Origin: Brevibacillus invocatus
GTDB lineage: Bacteria; Bacillota; Bacilli; Brevibacillales; Brevibacillaceae
Direction of reading: 5' to 3'
DNA: 64,000 bases
NCBI RefSeq assembly: GCF_003710915.1
Contig: NZ_RHHR01000013.1
Coordinates: 124,001-188,000, forward strand
The notes beneath the pieces were generated by a model, which did not search any database, was not told the origin of the DNA, and saw only the letters and a list, made by a program, of their open reading frames with translations. How positions within the stretch are numbered: the stretch's first letter is position 1; every line of letters starts with the position of its first letter. Made by a program: the position numbers and the translations under genes. This document shows positions 1 to 7,509 of this stretch, piece after piece.

Positions 1-42
1 TTTTATGGAGCGTCGTTCTCGAATAATGGAAGCAATCGACAC
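1..42 (-). CDS. Nitroreductase-family protein, N-terminus only (runs off the window)
   Basis: Only 14 codons lie inside the window. They read MSIASIIRERRSIK from a GTG at 40-42, which is preceded by an AGGTG ribosome site six bases away. The I-x-x-R-R-S-x-K pattern is the FMN-binding N-terminus typical of the nitroreductase/flavin reductase family, which reduces quinones, nitro compounds or flavins with NAD(P)H. A sigma-A promoter and a Fur box lie directly upstream, so iron control is likely. The assignment rests on a very short stretch and is an inference; an unrelated protein with a similar start cannot be excluded. Confidence 0.55.
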   Translation of the reverse strand, partial: MSIASIIRERRSIK

Positions 43-85
43 ATCATTCACCTCTTATGTAAAAGTAGTCGCAGACCGTTTGTTT

Positions 86-100
86 TGATAATGGTTATCA
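86..100. promoter_or_regulatory. Fur box (7-1-7)
   Basis: TGATAAT-G-GTTATCA matches the Bacillus Fur core TGATAAT-N-ATTATCA with one mismatch. It begins immediately downstream of the -10 element at 108-113, at about +1 to +15 of the leftward transcript. That position suits iron-dependent repression of the nitroreductase-like gene. Confidence 0.75.
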
Positions 101-107
101 TTTTCAT

Positions 108-136
108 ATATTATCCTTTACCTGCTAGAAAATCAA
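108..136 (-). promoter_or_regulatory. Sigma-A promoter of the nitroreductase-like gene
   Basis: On the minus strand, TTGATT (131-136) and TAATAT (108-113) are separated by exactly 17 bp. This is a good vegetative promoter reading left into the partial gene at 1-42, with the Fur box straddling the start point. Confidence 0.65.
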
Positions 137-156
137 GTAAAACATGCATAGACAAA

Positions 157-179
157 AACCCGGACTTTTTGCCCGGGTT
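157..179 (-). terminator. Intrinsic terminator of the peptide transporter gene
   Basis: Perfect 7-bp stem AACCCGG / CCGGGTT with a 9-nt loop. In the leftward direction it is followed by a short T run. It lies 17 bp past the transporter stop codon. Confidence 0.8.
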
Positions 180-196
180 GATTTATATCTAATGTG

Positions 197-1567
197 TTAG
201 TCCATCATCTGTACCAGTTTTCGAGAGACGAGCAACAGGATGGCTCCCATCACAATGGAAATTGCACCGATCAGGCTGAATACCTCAAAGTAACCCAATG
301 ACTGCGTAAAAGCGGCCAATTTCCCACCCAGAATATTGGCAACGCCCGTGCTCGCCAGCCATACCCCCATCAGCAAGGAAGCGAGCTTGATCGGGGCTAG
401 CTTGCTTACCATCGAAAGCCCGACTGGTGAGAGAAACAACTCTCCTAGTGTGTGCATGAAATAGGTAAGGACAATGAACAGGATATTCGATTTCACCACC
501 ACATTCTGTTCGTCACTTCCCGTTTGCAGGACAGCCAGTATCAAAATCATGTAGCCGATTCCCAGCATGATCATGCCGATCCCCATTTTGGTGGGAATAC
601 TCAGATCTCCTTTTTTCGAGGCAGCCAGCTTGATCCATACCGAAGACAAGATTGGCGCAAAAATGACGATAAACATCGGATTGAGTGACTGAAACCAAGC
701 TGTAGGCACTTCCCAGCCGAATACATGCTTGTCCACAAATATATCCGTATAGAGCGTCAAGGAGCTGCCCGCCTGTTCAAAGCCAGCCCAAAAAAAAACG
801 ACAAAGCAGGTGATGATAATGATGACGGCCGTACGTTGTTTCTCCTTCTTTGTCAGCGGTGCATGTGCTGCTGCTGCTTCTTGCGGATCTGGTGATTTGC
901 CGACAGGTCTTTTACCAATGTCCCCCAGGTATCGATCTCCCAATGAATTAAACAGGATCTGGCCAATCACCATCCCGATGGACGCTGCGAGGAAGCCGTA
1001 GCGATAGCCGTAATGGACAACCCCTTCCACCGTCGTCTTAAAGATATCCTCTGCCAAGTAGCCGCAAACCAATGGTGCGATGAAAGCACCTACATTGATT
1101 CCCATATAAAAAATGGTGAACGCTGCATCCTTGCGCTGATCCTGATCCGAATACAGCTCACCGACCAGTGTCGAGATGTTTGGTTTGAAAAAGCCGTTTC
1201 CAATGATCAACAAACCAAGACCTGAATACAGCCCTACCAGGCTATGTTGGGCAAACAGCATGAAATTGCCTAACGCCATCGCTACTCCGCCGATCGTAAT
1301 CGCCAGTCTTCTGCCGAGATAGCGGTCTGACAAATAACCGCCAGCAAGCGGCGTAAAATAGACAGCGCCCGTAAAAAATCCGTATAGGCTCATGGCTGCA
1401 CTCTTTTCGAAGCCAAGCCCTCCGCTGACAAAGGCCGTCGTCAAATACAGCGTCAAGAGCGCTCTCATGCCATAATAGCTAAACCGCTCCCACATCTCTG
1501 TCAGGAACAGAAGGTACAGACCCGGTGGGTGTTTTTGTCTCCCCTGTTTGCTCAGGGTTGCATTCAT
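197..1567 (-). CDS. Proton-dependent oligopeptide transporter (POT/PTR2 family, DtpT-like)
   Basis: Major-facilitator carrier of the POT family, which imports di- and tripeptides with protons across the cytoplasmic membrane. The N-terminal E-M-W-E-R-F-S-Y-Y-G motif (about residues 23-32) is the ExxERFxYYG proton/substrate signature of the family. About 12-14 hydrophobic segments follow, with the second PTR2 signature around F-Y-M-G-I-N-V-G-A. At 456 residues it is of normal family length. I chose the ATG giving MNATLSK because GGGGGGAG lies 7 bp upstream; an ATG 21 bp earlier has no ribosome site. It is monocistronic, with its own terminator. Peptide specificity is inferred from the family. 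Confidence 0.92.
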   Translation of the reverse strand: MNATLSKQGRQKHPPGLYLLFLTEMWERFSYYGMRALLTLYLTTAFVSGGLGFEKSAAMSLYGFFTGAVYFTPLAGGYLSDRYLGRRLAITIGGVAMALGNFMLFAQHSLVGLYSGLGLLIIGNGFFKPNISTLVGELYSDQDQRKDAAFTIFYMGINVGAFIAPLVCGYLAEDIFKTTVEGVVHYGYRYGFLAASIGMVIGQILFNSLGDRYLGDIGKRPVGKSPDPQEAAAAHAPLTKKEKQRTAVIIIITCFVVFFWAGFEQAGSSLTLYTDIFVDKHVFGWEVPTAWFQSLNPMFIVIFAPILSSVWIKLAASKKGDLSIPTKMGIGMIMLGIGYMILILAVLQTGSDEQNVVVKSNILFIVLTYFMHTLGELFLSPVGLSMVSKLAPIKLASLLMGVWLASTGVANILGGKLAAFTQSLGYFEVFSLIGAISIVMGAILLLVSRKLVQMMD

Positions 1568-1726
1568 CCCATCTCCCCCCTTTTTCATTCGGCTGGACCG
1601 ATTGCACCTTACCCGATTTACTATTTGTCAGAACGCTCTTTTTATGCCTCATCCGGAACGCTCCCTTGGAAAAACAACATACGGACCTCTCATAGAGGTA
1701 CCGTTTGTTGTCGTCCCTATTTAGCG

Positions 1727-2812
1727 TTAGACAAACCCCAATTCATCTGCCAGCACGAGAAACATGGCGTGCGACCAGAGCAGCGGTACAGCAGGTGGCC
1801 CTTCGCTTTCCAGCCAGCGATGATAGTCTTCTGGCGCAAGCAGGTGCTCCTGTACCTGCTCCGGCAAGCCCGCAGGCTGGTCTTTGGTCGCGATCCATAC
1901 CAAGAGCTCCTCTGCCTCTTTGCGTCTGCCGACTTGAACGTAATACCAGCCCAGCCAAGCGGTTAAAAGCGGCCACTGCCCTCCTCCGTAATACGTGTCA
2001 GCAGCATAGCGGTGAACCCCGTTTCCAGTCAGAAGCTCCCGCTCAATTTGCGCCACAGTCCCAGCCAACAGGGGATCATCGATACAAACCAAGCCAAAGG
2101 GCAAGCCAATCCACAGCGAGCTTGCATCTACTGCGGGATTTCCCAGCGATTTTACAAAGCGATTACCCAGCACGCCTTTTTCCCGAACAAACTGCCGGAT
2201 TTCAGCTGCCAAGCTGGCGCATTCATCGGCACGCTGGGGAACATGTGGCTCCATTGCCTTGATTCCCGCATACAATGCAGCGAGTGTTGCCGGATGCAGC
2301 TTGTCTCCCGCTTCCTCCCAGCAGTCGAAGTTGGGCAAGCGCCAGCACGCCGCCAAATAATCCAGCGTCAGCTCGATTGAGGGTGCGAAGGCTTGAATCC
2401 ATTCTCGCTCGCCGCTCATGCGGACATGCTCGGCAAGTCCCCACAGCCAGGTACCGTAGCCATCCAGTTGGAAGCTGCCCCACTCGCCCGCTACCTCATC
2501 CCCCTCTACAGTGTAGCGGGTATGTAAAAACAAGTCGTTCCAGTGGACTTCTCCCTCATGCTGCCGTACATAGGCAATCGCATGATGCGCTTTACCAGCA
2601 TGCTTTTGAATGACCCCATCACACCATTGGTAAAACCGGCGAGCGCTCTCATGCTGACTGACGCGGTTCATGGCATACGCTGTAAATGCCCCGTCACGCA
2701 GCCAGGCATAGCGATAGTTGGCAAACCCGGGAGAAGCCAGGTAGGCGCCAGTCTTGGACTGATTTTGCCTGATCAGCTGGATGCTCTTCGCAATGAGACT
2801 CTCCTTGGTCAC
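1727..2812 (-). CDS. GH15-type glycoside hydrolase (glucoamylase/trehalase-like)
   Basis: An (alpha/alpha)6-barrel glycoside hydrolase of the family 15 type, probably acting on alpha-glucosidic linkages of small oligosaccharides. R-Y-A-W-L-R-D-G (about residues 35-42) matches the substrate-binding R-Y-x-W-x-R-D-x motif, F-Q-L-D-G-Y-G matches the F-Q-L-D-x-x-G motif, and C-W-E-E-A-G-D near residue 175 supplies the likely general-acid Glu. At about 361 residues it lacks the N-terminal beta-sandwich of full-length (about 600-residue) bacterial members, so it is a catalytic-domain-only form. There is no signal peptide, so it is probably cytoplasmic. I prefer the GTG at 2810-2812, seven bases after GGAGG; the ATG at 2818 abuts the ribosome site. 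The substrate is unknown. Confidence 0.75.
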   Translation of the reverse strand: MTKESLIAKSIQLIRQNQSKTGAYLASPGFANYRYAWLRDGAFTAYAMNRVSQHESARRFYQWCDGVIQKHAGKAHHAIAYVRQHEGEVHWNDLFLHTRYTVEGDEVAGEWGSFQLDGYGTWLWGLAEHVRMSGEREWIQAFAPSIELTLDYLAACWRLPNFDCWEEAGDKLHPATLAALYAGIKAMEPHVPQRADECASLAAEIRQFVREKGVLGNRFVKSLGNPAVDASSLWIGLPFGLVCIDDPLLAGTVAQIERELLTGNGVHRYAADTYYGGGQWPLLTAWLGWYYVQVGRRKEAEELLVWIATKDQPAGLPEQVQEHLLAPEDYHRWLESEGPPAVPLLWSHAMFLVLADELGFV

Positions 2813-2869
2813 GACCATCCCTCCTTCTGCTACCCTATGCTCGCGCGCTTGCAGATAGTAAAAGGAAAA

Positions 2870-2898
2870 ACTCCACCGTCATAGGCGACAGGTGGAGT
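2870..2898 (-). terminator. Intrinsic terminator after the inositol-phosphatase-like gene
   Basis: ACTCCACC / GGTGGAGT forms an 8-bp stem, with a T run on the leftward strand. It separates the phosphatase gene from the GH15 gene, so the two are probably transcribed separately. Confidence 0.8.
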
Positions 2899-2912
2899 CT
2901 CATGTGTCATCT

Positions 2913-3743
2913 TCAATCTTTCTCTGTACTTTCCGAAAGGCTGAGATAGTGCTGAAGCTCTTCATAAAAGGCCGGATTGCATGCCATGACGCTGCTTTTC
3001 TGGTCGAACGGCAATGGAGTACCTGCCATCGAGGTCACACGCCCGCCTGCCTCTTCCACAATAATTCTTCCTGCCCCAAAGTCCCAAGCGTTCAGGGAAA
3101 GGCTGACATAGCCATCCAATCTCCCTGCCGCGACATACGCCATCTCCAGGGCTGCACTGCCCAAAAGTCGCATGCCGCGCACTTTGCCTGCCAGCTTTTT
3201 CACGATCAGATCAATGCCCATCTGCTCAGCCCGTTCATTCCAGAAGACACTGGTGCACAGCAAGGCCTCTTCTAGTCGAACATGCCGTTCCAAGCGCAGC
3301 AGTCGGTCGTTCAGAAATGCTCCTTCTCCTTTTACCGCATAGAACAACTCGTCGCGTGAAGGATCGTAAACCGCTCCGACCAAACCCTCACCTTTGTGAT
3401 AAACGGCAATGGAGACGGAAAAATTGATTTGCTGATGGACGAAATTGGTCGTTCCGTCGATGGGGTCTATTACCCACAATGTATCGTACTGACCTGGATC
3501 TCCGACAAAGGTCCGTTCCTCCCCCAAAATTCCGTGATCCGGAAAGCGCTCGAGAATCAGGTTGATTACATGCTGCTCGACTTCTTTATCTACAGCCGTA
3601 ACCAGGTCGGAGGCAGATGTCTTGTATTCTACGGTAAACGGCTCTCTCATACGTGCCAGACTCAATTGTCCCGCTGATCGGGCACAATGCAGAGCCAGCT
3701 CCTTTAACGCCGCCAGTGATGATGATTGCACACTTATCGCCAC
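2913..3743 (-). CDS. Inositol monophosphatase family protein (SuhB-like)
   Basis: Mg2+-dependent, Li+-sensitive phosphatase-fold enzyme. The core metal motif W-V-I-D-P-I-D-G-T-T-N-F (about residues 90-101), an upstream G-E-E and the C-terminal W-D-F-G-A-G-R-I-I-V-E-E-A-G-G (matching W-D-x-A-A-G-x-x-L-x-E-A-G-G) are all present, so it should be active. Family substrates include myo-inositol-1-phosphate, NADP(H) and other phosphomonoesters; the sequence does not decide between them. At 276 residues it has the usual length. The start is uncertain: the GTG at 3743 has a poor ribosome site, and a GTG four codons later is preceded by GGTGG. It has its own terminator. Confidence 0.88.
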   Translation of the reverse strand: MAISVQSSSLAALKELALHCARSAGQLSLARMREPFTVEYKTSASDLVTAVDKEVEQHVINLILERFPDHGILGEERTFVGDPGQYDTLWVIDPIDGTTNFVHQQINFSVSIAVYHKGEGLVGAVYDPSRDELFYAVKGEGAFLNDRLLRLERHVRLEEALLCTSVFWNERAEQMGIDLIVKKLAGKVRGMRLLGSAALEMAYVAAGRLDGYVSLSLNAWDFGAGRIIVEEAGGRVTSMAGTPLPFDQKSSVMACNPAFYEELQHYLSLSESTEKD

Positions 3744-3874
3744 CCAAACATGACTTTGCCTCTAGTGTACCATACTTTACCTCCTGTTACACCCTGACTA
3801 GAGGCAGTAGGCTAGAAAGGTGGTCGCCCTGTTTCCTTCCCACCACTACGGCTGGATTAACTTGCACGATAAGA

Positions 3875-3904
3875 GGGAGATCCGATCTTTTCCTCGGACC
3901 TCCC
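3875..3904 (-). terminator. Terminator of the cstA-ybdD operon
   Basis: GGGAGaTCCGA / TCGGAcCTCCC is an 11-bp stem with one mismatch and an 8-nt loop, lying 17 bp past the YbdD stop. The leftward T run is weak, so efficiency is uncertain. Confidence 0.5.
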
Positions 3905-3920
3905 CCTTTACGAAAGCTCT

Positions 3921-4133
3921 CTAGCAACAACGTGTAACTCCGCCTTTTTCATAACGCTCACGCAAAGCATAGATGTAGTATTCGCGCTCTGTCATCGGGA
4001 AAACTCCCGGCGAAGCATGTGTGATATACCAGTGCTGCAGATAACGATCGTAGTCCGGCATGCCAAAGATCGTCTTGATCGCGGAACTCACACGGCGCAA
4101 GGACTTGCGAATCGCTCTCCACTTTTTCCTCAT
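3921..4133 (-). CDS. YbdD/YjiX family small protein
   Basis: A 70-residue basic protein of the YbdD/YjiX family (DUF466). Recognisable features are P-D-Y-D-R-Y-L-Q-H-W in the middle, the H-P/S-G-x-F-P-M-x-x-x-E-Y segment and a Cys-Cys C-terminus. Its ATG overlaps the cstA stop codon (ATGA), so the two are translationally coupled. The same pairing (ybdD with cstA, yjiX with yjiY/btsT) is found in enterobacteria. The family appears to support activity of CstA-type carriers, although the mechanism is not settled. Confidence 0.88.
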   Translation of the reverse strand: MRKKWRAIRKSLRRVSSAIKTIFGMPDYDRYLQHWYITHASPGVFPMTEREYYIYALRERYEKGGVTRCC

Positions 4134-6220
4134 GCTACGTGATGTCCCGTTCCATCCAGGATATCCCCTTTGGACTGGATATAGGGGGATTCTTGCAGCT
4201 GGTATTTTTTGCCCCGAATGATGCTGGTCCACAACCGTATGCCATCTGCGATGATGCCGATCGTGATGATCATAAAGATCGCACACACCACAGCGTCAAT
4301 CTGGTCGTTCAAGATCATTTTTTGCGCGGCTTCCACTGATTTCACCCCTGCCGGAAGTGTTCCTGCATCCAATGCTTTCTGGAACACATCTGCGTGTGCG
4401 AGGAAGCCGATTTTCGGATCAGCATGGAACAGCTTCTGCCAGCCTGCCGTGAGCGTAGCCGCTGTCAACCAAGCCATCGGTACGAGTGTTACCCAGGAAT
4501 AACGCGCCTTGCCCATTTTGAAAATAATCGTGGTTCCCACGGTAAAAGCAATGGCTGCCAGCATCTGGTTGGCAATTCCGAAGAGTGGCCACAGTGTGTA
4601 AATACCTCCAAGCGGGTCCATGACCCCTTGCAAGAGGAAGTACCCCCAGCCAATCGTGATAATGGCAGAACCGATGAGATTGCCCGGCAGCCAATTTACC
4701 TGCTTCATTTTCGGGATCACGTTGCCCAGCATGTCTTGCACCATGAAACGCCCTACACGTGTACCTGCGTCAATCGTCGTCAGAATGAAAACGGCTTCAA
4801 AAAGGATCGCAAAATGGTACCAGAAAGCCATCAGTGCTTTACCGCCCAAAATTCCCGAGAATATCGTTGCCATCCCGATCGCTAGTGATGGTGCGCCACC
4901 TGTGCGGGAGAGAATCGTCTTCTCCTGAATGTCATCAGCCAGGGTCGTGATCATGTCAGGCGTAATCGTATAGCCCCAGCTGGAAATGGTTTGCGCTGCG
5001 GCGACCGCATCCGCACCAATTACGGCTCCCGGTGAGTTGATCGCAAAATAGATGCCTGGCGTCAATACACACGCCGCGATCAAAGCCATGACCGCTACTC
5101 CGGACTCCATCAGCATGCCGCCATAACCGATCAGCGGAGCATGTGATTCCTTGGCGATCATCTTCGGCGTCGTTCCCGATGAGACGAGGGCGTGGAAACC
5201 AGATACGGCCCCGCAGGCGATCGTGATAAACAGGAACGGGAACAGATTGCCCGCAAATACAGGTCCGGTACCATCGATAAACTTGGTCAGGGCAGGCATT
5301 TGCATTGGTGGCAGAGTCAGAATAATCCCTACGGCCAGCACCGCAATCGTCCCTACCTTGAGGAATGAGCTGAGATAGTCACGAGGCGCCAGCAGCAGCC
5401 AGACTGGCAGCACGGATGCGACAAAGCCGTAGACGATAATCATCCAGGCCAGCTGTACTTTGGAGAAGGTAAAAGCAGGTCCCCATGTCGGAGAAGCCGC
5501 TACCGCCTGACCCCACCAGAGAGACAGAAACAGGAGCGCAAGTCCGATCAGGGAGCCTTCCACGACTCGTCCAGGCCGGATGTATCGCATGTACAATCCC
5601 ATCAATATCGCAATTGGCAAGGTCATAAAGATCGTAAAGGTAGCCCAAGGAGACTCTGCAAGTGCGTTGACCACAACCATTGCCAGTACGGCAATCAGGA
5701 TGATCATAATCGCAATAATACCAACCAACGCAAGTGCTCCACCTACGGGTCCTATCTCTTCCTTGGCGATCTGTCCCAATGTTTTTCCATTGCGGCGCAT
5801 CGAACCAAACAGAATGATGAAGTCTTGCACAGCACCGCCGATCACGACCCCCACAATGATCCAGATCGCGCCCGGCAAATACCCCATCTGGGCGGCGAGT
5901 GTCGGACCTACGAGCGGTCCTGCACCGGCAATCGCAGCAAAGTGGTGTCCGAACAAAACCCATTTGTTCGTCGGCACGAAGTCCTTCCCGTCGTTGTTCA
6001 CCTCTGCAGGTGTGGCCCGATTGTCATCGAGACCCATGATTTTCTTGGCAATGTAACGGCTGTAAAAACGATAAGCAACGGCATAAGTGCAGACAGCAGC
6101 AGTCAGCAGCCAGAATGAGTTGACTGATTCACCGCGTGACAGGGCCAACACACCAAAACCGACGGCCCCTAGCGCGGCGATCCCGCCCCAGATTAGGACT
6201 GAGAGAAGCCATTTCTTCAT
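4130..6220 (-). CDS. cstA: CstA-family carbon starvation / pyruvate transporter
   Basis: Large membrane carrier of the CstA family, 696 residues, with about 16-18 hydrophobic segments. The hallmark G-H-H-F-A-A-I-A-G-A-G-P-L-V-G-P lies near residue 90, and A-C-G-A-V-S-G-F-H-A-L-V-S-S-G-T near residue 330. Characterised relatives (E. coli CstA and BtsT/YjiY) import pyruvate, and peptide uptake has also been proposed. AGGAGGAG lies 5 bp before the ATG. It overlaps YbdD downstream. A LytTR-type direct repeat and a -10 element upstream, plus a LytS/LytR gene pair next door, strongly suggest control by that pair, as BtsSR controls btsT. Pyruvate as substrate is inferred. Confidence 0.93.
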   Translation of the reverse strand: MKKWLLSVLIWGGIAALGAVGFGVLALSRGESVNSFWLLTAAVCTYAVAYRFYSRYIAKKIMGLDDNRATPAEVNNDGKDFVPTNKWVLFGHHFAAIAGAGPLVGPTLAAQMGYLPGAIWIIVGVVIGGAVQDFIILFGSMRRNGKTLGQIAKEEIGPVGGALALVGIIAIMIILIAVLAMVVVNALAESPWATFTIFMTLPIAILMGLYMRYIRPGRVVEGSLIGLALLFLSLWWGQAVAASPTWGPAFTFSKVQLAWMIIVYGFVASVLPVWLLLAPRDYLSSFLKVGTIAVLAVGIILTLPPMQMPALTKFIDGTGPVFAGNLFPFLFITIACGAVSGFHALVSSGTTPKMIAKESHAPLIGYGGMLMESGVAVMALIAACVLTPGIYFAINSPGAVIGADAVAAAQTISSWGYTITPDMITTLADDIQEKTILSRTGGAPSLAIGMATIFSGILGGKALMAFWYHFAILFEAVFILTTIDAGTRVGRFMVQDMLGNVIPKMKQVNWLPGNLIGSAIITIGWGYFLLQGVMDPLGGIYTLWPLFGIANQMLAAIAFTVGTTIIFKMGKARYSWVTLVPMAWLTAATLTAGWQKLFHADPKIGFLAHADVFQKALDAGTLPAGVKSVEAAQKMILNDQIDAVVCAIFMIITIGIIADGIRLWTSIIRGKKYQLQESPYIQSKGDILDGTGHHVA

Positions 6221-6242
6221 TCATTCTCCTCCTCGCTTCAAT

Positions 6243-6263
6243 ATTCAGGCAATTCACCTGAAT
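6243..6263. promoter_or_regulatory. Inverted repeat in the cstA leader
   Basis: ATTCAGG and CCTGAAT form a perfect 7-bp inverted repeat separated by 7 bp. It falls at or just after the predicted cstA start point and before the ribosome site. It could be a second operator or a leader hairpin; the regulator is unknown. Confidence 0.45.
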
Positions 6264-6270
6264 CGAAGGT

Positions 6271-6276
6271 ATCATA
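6271..6276 (-). promoter_or_regulatory. Likely -10 element of cstA
   Basis: TATGAT on the minus strand, 51 bp upstream of the cstA ATG. At 17 bp upstream only a weak -35 (TTCCCT) is visible. That fits a promoter needing an activator at the LytTR repeats. Confidence 0.55.
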
Positions 6277-6304
6277 GCGAGGGGACAGACCATAGGGAAA
6301 GTGG

Positions 6305-6334
6305 ATGAATGGTAGAAAATGGGGCACGAACGGT
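6305..6334 (-). promoter_or_regulatory. LytTR direct-repeat operator of cstA
   Basis: On the minus strand, ACCGTTCGT (6326-6334) and ACCATTCAT (6305-6313) are direct repeats with a 12-bp spacer, i.e. a 21-bp period. The first fits the LytTR site pattern [TA][AC][CA]GTTN[AG][TG] exactly, and the second has one mismatch. The inner repeat ends about 28 bp before the -10, at roughly -41. That is the usual place for a LytTR activator dimer. Confidence 0.75.
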
Positions 6335-6374
6335 AGCAGACGGGACATGGATGTAAGCGGATTCATAATAAATC

Positions 6375-6671
6375 CTAGAACACATAGAGCATGAGCAGAT
6401 AGACGATAAAGCTTGGAAGGGCTACGAGCAGCAGATTTCTTGTCCAGCGGAATCTGCTGTTGGCGTTTTTATGTTCAGCCTGTTGGTCTTGAAAGTAAGC
6501 CGTTGAAGTGTCAGGCCCCAATGAAGTAATACTCATCATGGCTACGAGCAGGATGCATGATCCCACCAGATAAAACGATAAGGTATCTGCCCAGGTAAGA
6601 TCCTGCATGAAAAAGCTGATCAGCCAAATGACAGCCTGAAGTATACAGCCGACGATCAGTGATTTCAGCAT
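6375..6671 (-). CDS. Small membrane protein downstream of lytSR
   Basis: About 98 residues with three likely transmembrane helices: residues 1-20, 33-50 and near the C-terminus. A charged, Asp/Gln/His-containing linker lies in the middle. AGGAG lies 8 bp before the ATG giving MLKSLIVG. It follows the LytR-type regulator by 34 bp and is probably part of the same operon. I do not recognise the family. Its place between the sensor pair and cstA suggests a role in carbon uptake or sensing, but that is only positional. Confidence 0.6.
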   Translation of the reverse strand: MLKSLIVGCILQAVIWLISFFMQDLTWADTLSFYLVGSCILLVAMMSITSLGPDTSTAYFQDQQAEHKNANSRFRWTRNLLLVALPSFIVYLLMLYVF

Positions 6672-6705
6672 GTGCTCCACTCCTTTCACTTGCTAGCTGA
6701 TTGCA

Positions 6706-7509
6706 TCAAAATCCCAGTCTGCGCTTCAATTCCTTCACGACATTGCGGCTAACAGGAATTGCCGTATTCCGCTGATCCTGCATGACCAGGTGGATCGCCC
6801 CTTTGAACCAGGGCACCAGCTCGGCCGTCTTTCCAAGGTTGACTATGTAAGCGCGATGGGTACGGAAAAACTGGTGTGGTGATAGTCGATTCTCCAGCTC
6901 CTGCAAGGTAAAGGAAGTCGCGTATTGCTCGCAAACGGTGTAAATGCTGGCATAGCGCCCTTCCAGCGTTGCGTATACAATCTCGTTGGGGTCGATCAGC
7001 ATGATCTTGCCATTTTTTTCGACGGGTACGCGGCGTGGATTTTGTTCGGTCAGCACGTTTTGCAGCAAATGATGCAGTCTCTCTTCCAGATTTTCCGCAG
7101 GCTGCGCTTCCGACGATGCTGGATTGGGCTTTCCTTCCCTAGTACCCATCAGCCTCCGCAGCCGATTCATCGTTTTTTCCAGCCTCTCCTCGCTGAACGG
7201 CTTGACGATGTAGTCGACTGCCTCCGTCTCAAATGCGCGTACTGCGTGGATTTCATACGCACTGGCAAAGATGATCACAGGTGGCTTGTGCATCGATTCC
7301 AACAGCTCCTGGCCGAGGTCTACCCCGTCCCGATCGTGCAAGTGAATGTCTAAAAAAATGGCATCTGGATTCATGATCATGACCTGCTCCATCGCTTCCT
7401 CGCCATTGCTCGCCTCGCCAATCACCAAGACGTCTGAGAATTGCTCCAGTAAAAATCGAAGCTCTGCTCGAGCAGGCGCTTCATCATCCACGATGAATAC
7501 TCTTAGCAC
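6706..7509 (-). CDS. LytTR-type response regulator (LytR/BtsR-like)
   Basis: A 267-residue response regulator. The receiver domain is at residues 1-120, with the acidic pair near the N-terminus (V-D-D-E) and the phospho-acceptor Asp in A-I-F-L-D-I-H. A variable linker follows, then a C-terminal LytTR DNA-binding domain (about 165-267) with R-T-H-R-A-Y-I-V-N. It starts at GTG, 9 bp after AGGAG, inside the 3' end of the kinase gene (26-bp overlap), so the pair is coupled. It should bind the 21-bp-spaced repeats upstream of cstA. Confidence 0.92.
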   Translation of the reverse strand: MLRVFIVDDEAPARAELRFLLEQFSDVLVIGEASNGEEAMEQVMIMNPDAIFLDIHLHDRDGVDLGQELLESMHKPPVIIFASAYEIHAVRAFETEAVDYIVKPFSEERLEKTMNRLRRLMGTREGKPNPASSEAQPAENLEERLHHLLQNVLTEQNPRRVPVEKNGKIMLIDPNEIVYATLEGRYASIYTVCEQYATSFTLQELENRLSPHQFFRTHRAYIVNLGKTAELVPWFKGAIHLVMQDQRNTAIPVSRNVVKELKRRLGF

